64,000 bases of DNA from Dipodascopsis uninucleata var. uninucleata (lineage: Eukaryota; Ascomycota; Lipomycetes; Lipomycetales; Lipomycetaceae): positions 558,001 through 622,000 of the forward strand of contig JAJLTO010000008.1 in assembly GCA_030568195.1 (NCBI GenBank). Reading direction: 5' to 3'. The position numbers were made by a program, and so were the translations under genes. Shown here piece after piece: positions 59,237 through 64,000 of the stretch. The notes under the pieces are model-generated. The model made no database searches, was not told where the DNA came from, and was given only the letters and a program-made list of their open reading frames with translations. The number at the start of each line of letters is the position of its first letter. The stretch's first letter is position 1.

Positions 59237-61076
59237 TTATAATCGTTGAAGACGCCTTCGTCTCTGCTCAATTAAACGCTGCATCCGCTGTCTTGTTCGA
59301 TCCCTCGATGAAAGTCTGTCGTCACTGTGATCATCCTCATTCATTGTAATATTATTTGCTTCAATATTGTCCTCATTTCCACTTCCTCTTATCAAACGCT
59401 GGCGCTTTCGTCGGTCGTTACTGTCATCAATTTCAATAACATCACGACTTCTATGCCCTACCACCGCATTACCATTTTCGCTTGCTGTCGGACTTGCAGA
59501 TATTATTTCCAGTTCAATTGGAATAGTGGAATTGCGTCCATCGTGAACTCGCCTTGAAGAGTTCCTCGCCGTCATACTATTGAGTATGCCTTCGTCATCA
59601 TCTTCTATTTCTCCATTGTTGATTTGAGTTACACGAATAGGTCCACGTGGATCTCTATCAGAGCTAGAATCATAATCTGATCGCATTAATCTCCAACTCT
59701 CGTCGTCAGAAACTGTAGTCGGTACTCCGTCTGTGTCTTCCTGATTATAATCAAAATAATTTTCAGACTGCTCAAAACCTTCCTCTAGATCTTCACTGTC
59801 ATCATCAGTACAGTCTTCTTCATCTTCTTCGATGCCTCCAGTGGCGTCTTCAGTTTCATTCTCATCATCATGTGTGACACTATCATCTTCATCGTTCTCG
59901 ACCTCAGACAACTCATCTAGTGGCCTGTCATCGATAAAAGAATCATCCTCATCATCCTCTATTTCATATATTTCTAAAATAAAATTTGTTAGTTTCCTTC
60001 AGTCTCGAATTTTCATAATACGACTTTAAGTATAGTCCTTACCTATATCAGCCTGGGAATCATCGTCTGAGAACAGTCCATTGACATTATGTCTACTATA
60101 GGCATAATGTCTCCCTATATAATCTTCATCCTCAGTGAAGTTAATTCCCATCTCATCCTCATCTTCAACATAATCGGCCTCAGAATTCGAGTTGTTTTCA
60201 TACGAATCATCATCCTCAGCATCAGAAAAATTCCAACCAAAGCACCTTAAACACCTGTTGCCTTCCAGCTATTATCATACGACTTGTTAGAATTCACTTC
60301 ATCGTCTCTGTATATATCACCGTTCTAATTAAACTAACTTACCTCCCAGTGGCATCTTGCGCAGCGCCGAACACCGTCATCTCCATCTTCATAAGAACCA
60401 TCCGTAAATACTTCTTGAAAGAGACCAGGAAAAAGCTCTCCATATATTTCCTTATGCTTAGCTACACGTGCACTTTCTTCTTCTCGTCTTTTAGAGAGCT
60501 CATCCTCGGTTTCCGGAAGCCTGAAGAGATCAGCATGACTAACTATTGTATCAATAATAGTTTTGGACTATAGGAACCATGTTAATGTACGTTCTGCAGA
60601 TATCTCACGAGCACTTTTATCTGAAATGTGAGCATACCTGAAAGGAAATACTAGGGCGAATCTTAACTGCACTTCTGCACTTCGGGCATGTCTTGTGGTG
60701 ACCAAACCACTCAAGTAAGCACTATATCTGAGTTAGCATATTTCTGAGAGTTGAATCGATGTAGAGAGATCGACTATAAGATTTATAAGCTTACCGCATA
60801 ACAAAACATGTGTCCACAAGAGACTACACAGGGCTCGAACATGAGGTTGGCGCAAATTTCACATATACTGTGCTGATTCAGTTCTCGAAGCACCTCGGCG
60901 TAATTCCGTATCATCTAACAAAGTAATTTAGTAGTTACATTCATGTTACATGACAGTAAGCTACATTTCAACAAACCAATACTCACTTCGTCCTTTCTCT
61001 TGAGCTCATTGTGTATCAGCTCCGGCGACAATTCTTCGTCGATATCGACAATACTGTGGTTCTCTCCCTGTGCCAT
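59237..61076 (-). CDS. PSH1: PSH1-like RING E3 ubiquitin ligase
   Basis: Six exons (61076-60987, 60914-60795, 60721-60638, 60567-60343, 60268-60043, 59973-59237) encode 493 residues. A C3HC4 RING is formed by C48, C51, C63, H65, C68, C71, C82 and C85, in CEIC...CGHMFCYACLLEWF...CPKC. A second zinc site follows, C167 and C170 (RCARCHWE) with C179 and C182 (GNRCLRCFGW), split by an intron; this RCxxCHWEL ribbon plus the RING is the hallmark of Psh1. The rest is highly acidic (runs of Asp/Glu from about 185 to 330), suitable for binding histones, and ends with a basic RTRQRMQRLIEQRRRR helix. In yeast Psh1 ubiquitinates mislocalised CENP-A (Cse4). It is longer than yeast Psh1 (406) because of the tail. 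It is divergent from polymerase kappa across 292 nt. Confidence 0.88.
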
Positions 61077-61368
61077 CGCACCGCGACAATTCAAGCTAAC
61101 TTTTCATAAACACAAAATTGATTTATCTTACTTATATTATGAACCGCCAGAGCACCGTCGTTTATGCAGAAATATTGTCAAAAGTTGCTAGTAGATCGAG
61201 TAAAATCTTGATTTGTAGTTGAAATGGTTTTTTGTAAGGTTTCAAGCGCAAACCCTAGAGATTAGTCAGTAGGGAATAATCATATTTGGTCAAAATCCAT
61301 TCCTTAATAATAAGCGACGGCATTCTACCTCAGTCAGGTTTTCTGATGAACTGGTCTAATTATATTCT
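61077..61368. promoter_or_regulatory. shared divergent promoter, PSH1 and polymerase kappa
   Basis: 292 nt separate the two start codons, so the promoters must overlap. No MCB box is present, unlike MSH6. Confidence 0.5.
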
Positions 61369-63729
61369 ATGAACGATTCAACTGCTAATACAGAGGCTTC
61401 TTATCGCGCAGAAAAGATACAAGAATCTGATGGTACGCTTCACCATCGTCTCTTGGGCCCATCGCTACAGAAATCAGGACAAGATGGCGTAAATCAGACC
61501 GAAGTGAGTCGGATCATTTATGAGGCTTCAGGTAAGAAACGGTACTTATATTATTTATAAATAGATATCTATTAAGACAAGCTGCTAATAAAATAGAGGG
61601 TACTAAATACTTTGAGCATCAAAAGGCAAAGGAGGAAGCGGTGGGTGAAGAAGCTTTATGATATCTCCCTTGAATTGCTTTCAAAAAGCTCACATAGATT
61701 AACAATTTAAATTAGTTCTCCAAAAAAATACAAGAACTTCTGGGGAAAGCGGCCAAACTTCACAAGCAAGATTTGGAAGCGGCTACTATAATATGTGAGA
61801 AAAAGATTATAGAACTAGAAACCACAAGAGATTTGACACAATCCTTAGTTCATGTTGATTGTAAGATCTGATTCTTAGTTCCTGGCTGGTTGGATACAAA
61901 ATTGATTTCGCCGATACCAAACTAATCTTTGTAATAGGTGATGCATTTTATGCCGCTGTAGAAGAATTAGAGAATCCAGAGCTTAAGGACAAGCCATTTG
62001 CTGTCGGCGGTGGTGTTTTGTGTACTTGTAACTATATCGCCCGTAAATTTGGAGTTCGGTAAGAATTATATAGCTGATGGCCATATGTAAAATAGTTTTA
62101 CCTTACGCTGACACATTTTCGTTTAGTTCTGCCATGGCTGAATTTGTCGCCAAGAAAATATGCCCTCAGTTAATAGTCAGGCCTCTTAATTTTGCGAAAT
62201 ATGCTGAAAAGTCAAAAGATATTCGCTCTATACTGATGGAGTATGATCCTAACCTATGTAAGTCTACTAGTAAATGAAGCGAAGGAGATTCATTGTATCT
62301 AACTGACCGGATACAGGTGCCACTACGTTGGATGAGGCTTACTTAAATATTACTGAATATTGTGAGAGGAATGGTATTTCGAGGGAAGATGCAGTACGAG
62401 AAATGAGATTCAGAATACTTTCCGAGACAGGACTCTCGGTTAGCGCTGGCATTGGTCCTAACACACGCATCGCAAAGATAGCCTCCAATATAAATAAGCC
62501 TAACGGGCAGTTTCAAGTAACAAATGATAGAGATGATATCATGGAATTTATGGCTAAATTGCCTGTACGTAAAGTATGTTGGCTAGCATCTTTTTAAATA
62601 CTTTTATAGTAATGCTAAACATTGTCTCTGGCAATTCAACTAGGTGACTGGAATTGGTTATGTTTTGGAGCGAGAATTGAATGCAATTGGAGTCGAGGTT
62701 TGTGGAGATATCCACTCTAAACTTTCTCTAATATATCATGTAAGTTTGCTAATATTGTTCTGATCTTGATTCAGAATCTTACTTCCATGCAGCTATTTAG
62801 TGAGTCGACTCTTTCATTTCTTCTCAATTGCTACTTAGGACTTGGCTCTACTATTGTGAGACCCCTAAACAAGTATAAACGAAAATCAATTAGCTGTGAA
62901 ACGACATTTCGCGACATGACTAGTCCAGAAGAAATTAAAAAGAAATTGAGAAGCATCGCAGAAGATTTATCAAAGGATTGCCAAGAACTGAACTTTGGCG
63001 GAAAGAAGCTCAGCTTAAAACTCAAGAAGAATACATATGAACTGATCACCAGAACAAAAAATTTGTCAAGACCGATATATACGACTGATGATCTCTACAA
63101 ATATGGTCTTCTGCTACTTGAAAAAGAACTGCCTGTGACAATTAGATTGATCGGTTTACGAGTAAGCGACCTTGTTGATCTCACGAAAGAAGGTCCATTG
63201 GTATGTATAGAAATATTGTATCAATATAATATTCTTAAAAATCTTAATGCTGACCTGTCAGTCGAAGAAAATGTATATCAAGAACCGGAATAACTCAGAG
63301 AATAGTAGTCAAGATGCAATAAAGACAGAACAAAGTACTACCATAGTAGACGTGAAGTTAGACGAGCAAAATGCCGAAGATTTGAATGTAATGATACATA
63401 GTTCACAAGAGATCGAAATTGAACGAGAGCAGTCTCCAAACGCTGAACAGTCAACTGCTGTGATTCTACCCAATTCTAAGAAACAGGAAATTAAACAGCT
63501 AAAATATGAACTTTTGTCGTCTGAGCATATAGGCCTTCAACAACAACGCGAACTCACGCAATGCCCTATTTGTGGTAATCATGTTCGTTCGGACGACGTT
63601 ATTCTTAATCAGCATATAGATTGGTGCTTATCTCGTGAGACAATTCGCGAGGCAGTTAGCGAGTCATATAGAGAGCCTGTCACTAAGAGACAGAAGGTTT
63701 CCAGTGGGAAGCAAAGAAGCATATTTTAG
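61369..63729 (+). CDS. POLK: Y-family DNA polymerase kappa (DinB)
   Basis: Nine exons (61369-61531, 61597-61640, 61716-61860, 61938-62058, 62127-62257, 62317-62573, 62644-62739, 62775-63200, 63262-63729) encode 616 residues. The N-clasp specific to pol kappa is present ([20 protein letters not shown]). Catalytic carboxylates are Asp117 in [12 protein letters not shown] and Asp207/Glu208 in [11 protein letters not shown]. The palm/finger block [12 protein letters not shown], the [20 protein letters not shown] loop and the little-finger domain ([11 protein letters not shown]...LGLRVSDL) follow. The C-terminus has one UBZ4-type zinc finger, C562, C565, H579 and C583 (CPICGNHV...HIDWC), which binds ubiquitinated PCNA. 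It performs translesion synthesis past minor-groove adducts. Yeast of the Saccharomyces group lack this gene; S. pombe keeps it. Exon 2 is 44 nt and uses a weak GTGGGT donor. Confidence 0.96.
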
Positions 63730-63919
63730 TCATATAGTTGTATTAACTGGGATAATGAAAGAAAGGAACATATGTGGTTTACAACATTACCTATATATTA
63801 ATTCTATCACATAATAATCGTATCAAAAATTGAAGTCCAATACTAACACCATCCGCGTAAAATCCATGAAAACAGAGGGAAAAAATAGTAGTTATGCTTC
63901 TATCTTTTCTTCATATGAC

Positions 63920-63991
63920 TTACTTTTTAGACTCAGAAGAGTAAGACTCAATTTGACGACTTTGACGATCCAATTCTTCAAGCCAGAGTTT
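63920..63991 (-). CDS. last exon of a gene running off the right edge
   Basis: An acceptor CATTAG at 63992-63997 is followed by 24 codons in phase 0 ending at TAA (63922-63920): KLWLEELDRQSRQIESYSSE and SKK. It looks like the end of an amphipathic helix with a charged tail. The gene cannot be named from this piece. It converges on polymerase kappa with 190 nt between the stop codons. Confidence 0.55.
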   Translation of the reverse strand, partial: KLWLEELDRQSRQIESYSSESKK

Positions 63992-64000
63992 CTAATGAGA

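Noticed and set aside
63700-63729. C-terminal KQRSIF of polymerase kappa as a PIP box
   Set aside because: It has Q and I in suitable places but ends before the required paired aromatics, so it is at most a degenerate PIP-like tail.

Overview
This window is nuclear DNA of an intron-rich, AT-rich fungus, almost certainly an ascomycete. The evidence is two Zn2Cys6 transcription factors (a fungal class) and clear orthologues of fungal proteins: ILM1, YPT35, RTC5, PSH1, a VRL1-like VPS9/ankyrin protein, MIX23, ECM29, a zincless Fpg glycosylase and a GH36 raffinose-synthase-like enzyme. Twenty-two complete protein-coding genes carry about 64 introns by my reconstruction. Most introns are 45-125 nt, with GTAAGT/GTATGT donors and CTAAC/TACTAAC-like branch sites. 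Such density excludes typical budding yeasts. An early-diverging or basal lineage (Lipomycetales, Taphrinomycotina or a basal filamentous group) is plausible, but the sequence alone does not decide. Exon models were built by hand. In every complete model the exon lengths sum to a multiple of three and the product aligns with its family across the joins, except for two genes of unknown family.

Layout. 1-3858 has no recognisable gene. A short C6 transcription factor (3859-4792) is followed by a 2.9 kb gap and an intron-containing tRNA-Gln(CTG) at 7676-7763. From 8136 the window is gene-dense: SGT2 (+), FPG (-), a BNA7-type formamidase (-), a 1228-residue VPS9-ankyrin-PX-BAR protein (-), an unknown Ser-rich protein (+), and then six minus-strand genes in a row: MIX23, a CRIB protein, a beta-carbonic anhydrase, NAT1/NAA15, MSH6 and mitochondrial TyrRS. 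Next are the GH36 enzyme (+), a class C J-protein (-), an FAH-domain enzyme divergent with ILM1, a second C6 factor (-), a 2.2 kb gap, ECM29 (-) divergent with RTC5 (+), YPT35 (+), PSH1 (-) divergent with DNA polymerase kappa (+), and the last exon of one more minus-strand gene at the right edge.

Functional themes, by inference from families. Genome maintenance: FPG (base excision), MSH6 (mismatch repair, with MCB-like ACGCGT boxes upstream), polymerase kappa (translesion synthesis) and PSH1 (CENP-A turnover). Endolysosomal traffic: the VRL1/VIN1-like fusion, YPT35 and RTC5. Proteostasis: SGT2, ECM29, the J-protein and NatA. Mitochondria and metabolism: TyrRS, MIX23, ILM1, the FAH enzyme, the formamidase and carbonic anhydrase. 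These are housekeeping genes, not an operon-like or secondary-metabolite cluster.

I saw no transposon, virus-like element, CRISPR array or ribosomal RNA. The most interesting items are the single-chain VPS9-ANK-PX-BAR protein, two tiny internal exons (13 and 19 nt) that carry essential coding sequence, the MCB pair before MSH6, and two unassigned disordered proteins, one with a CRIB motif.
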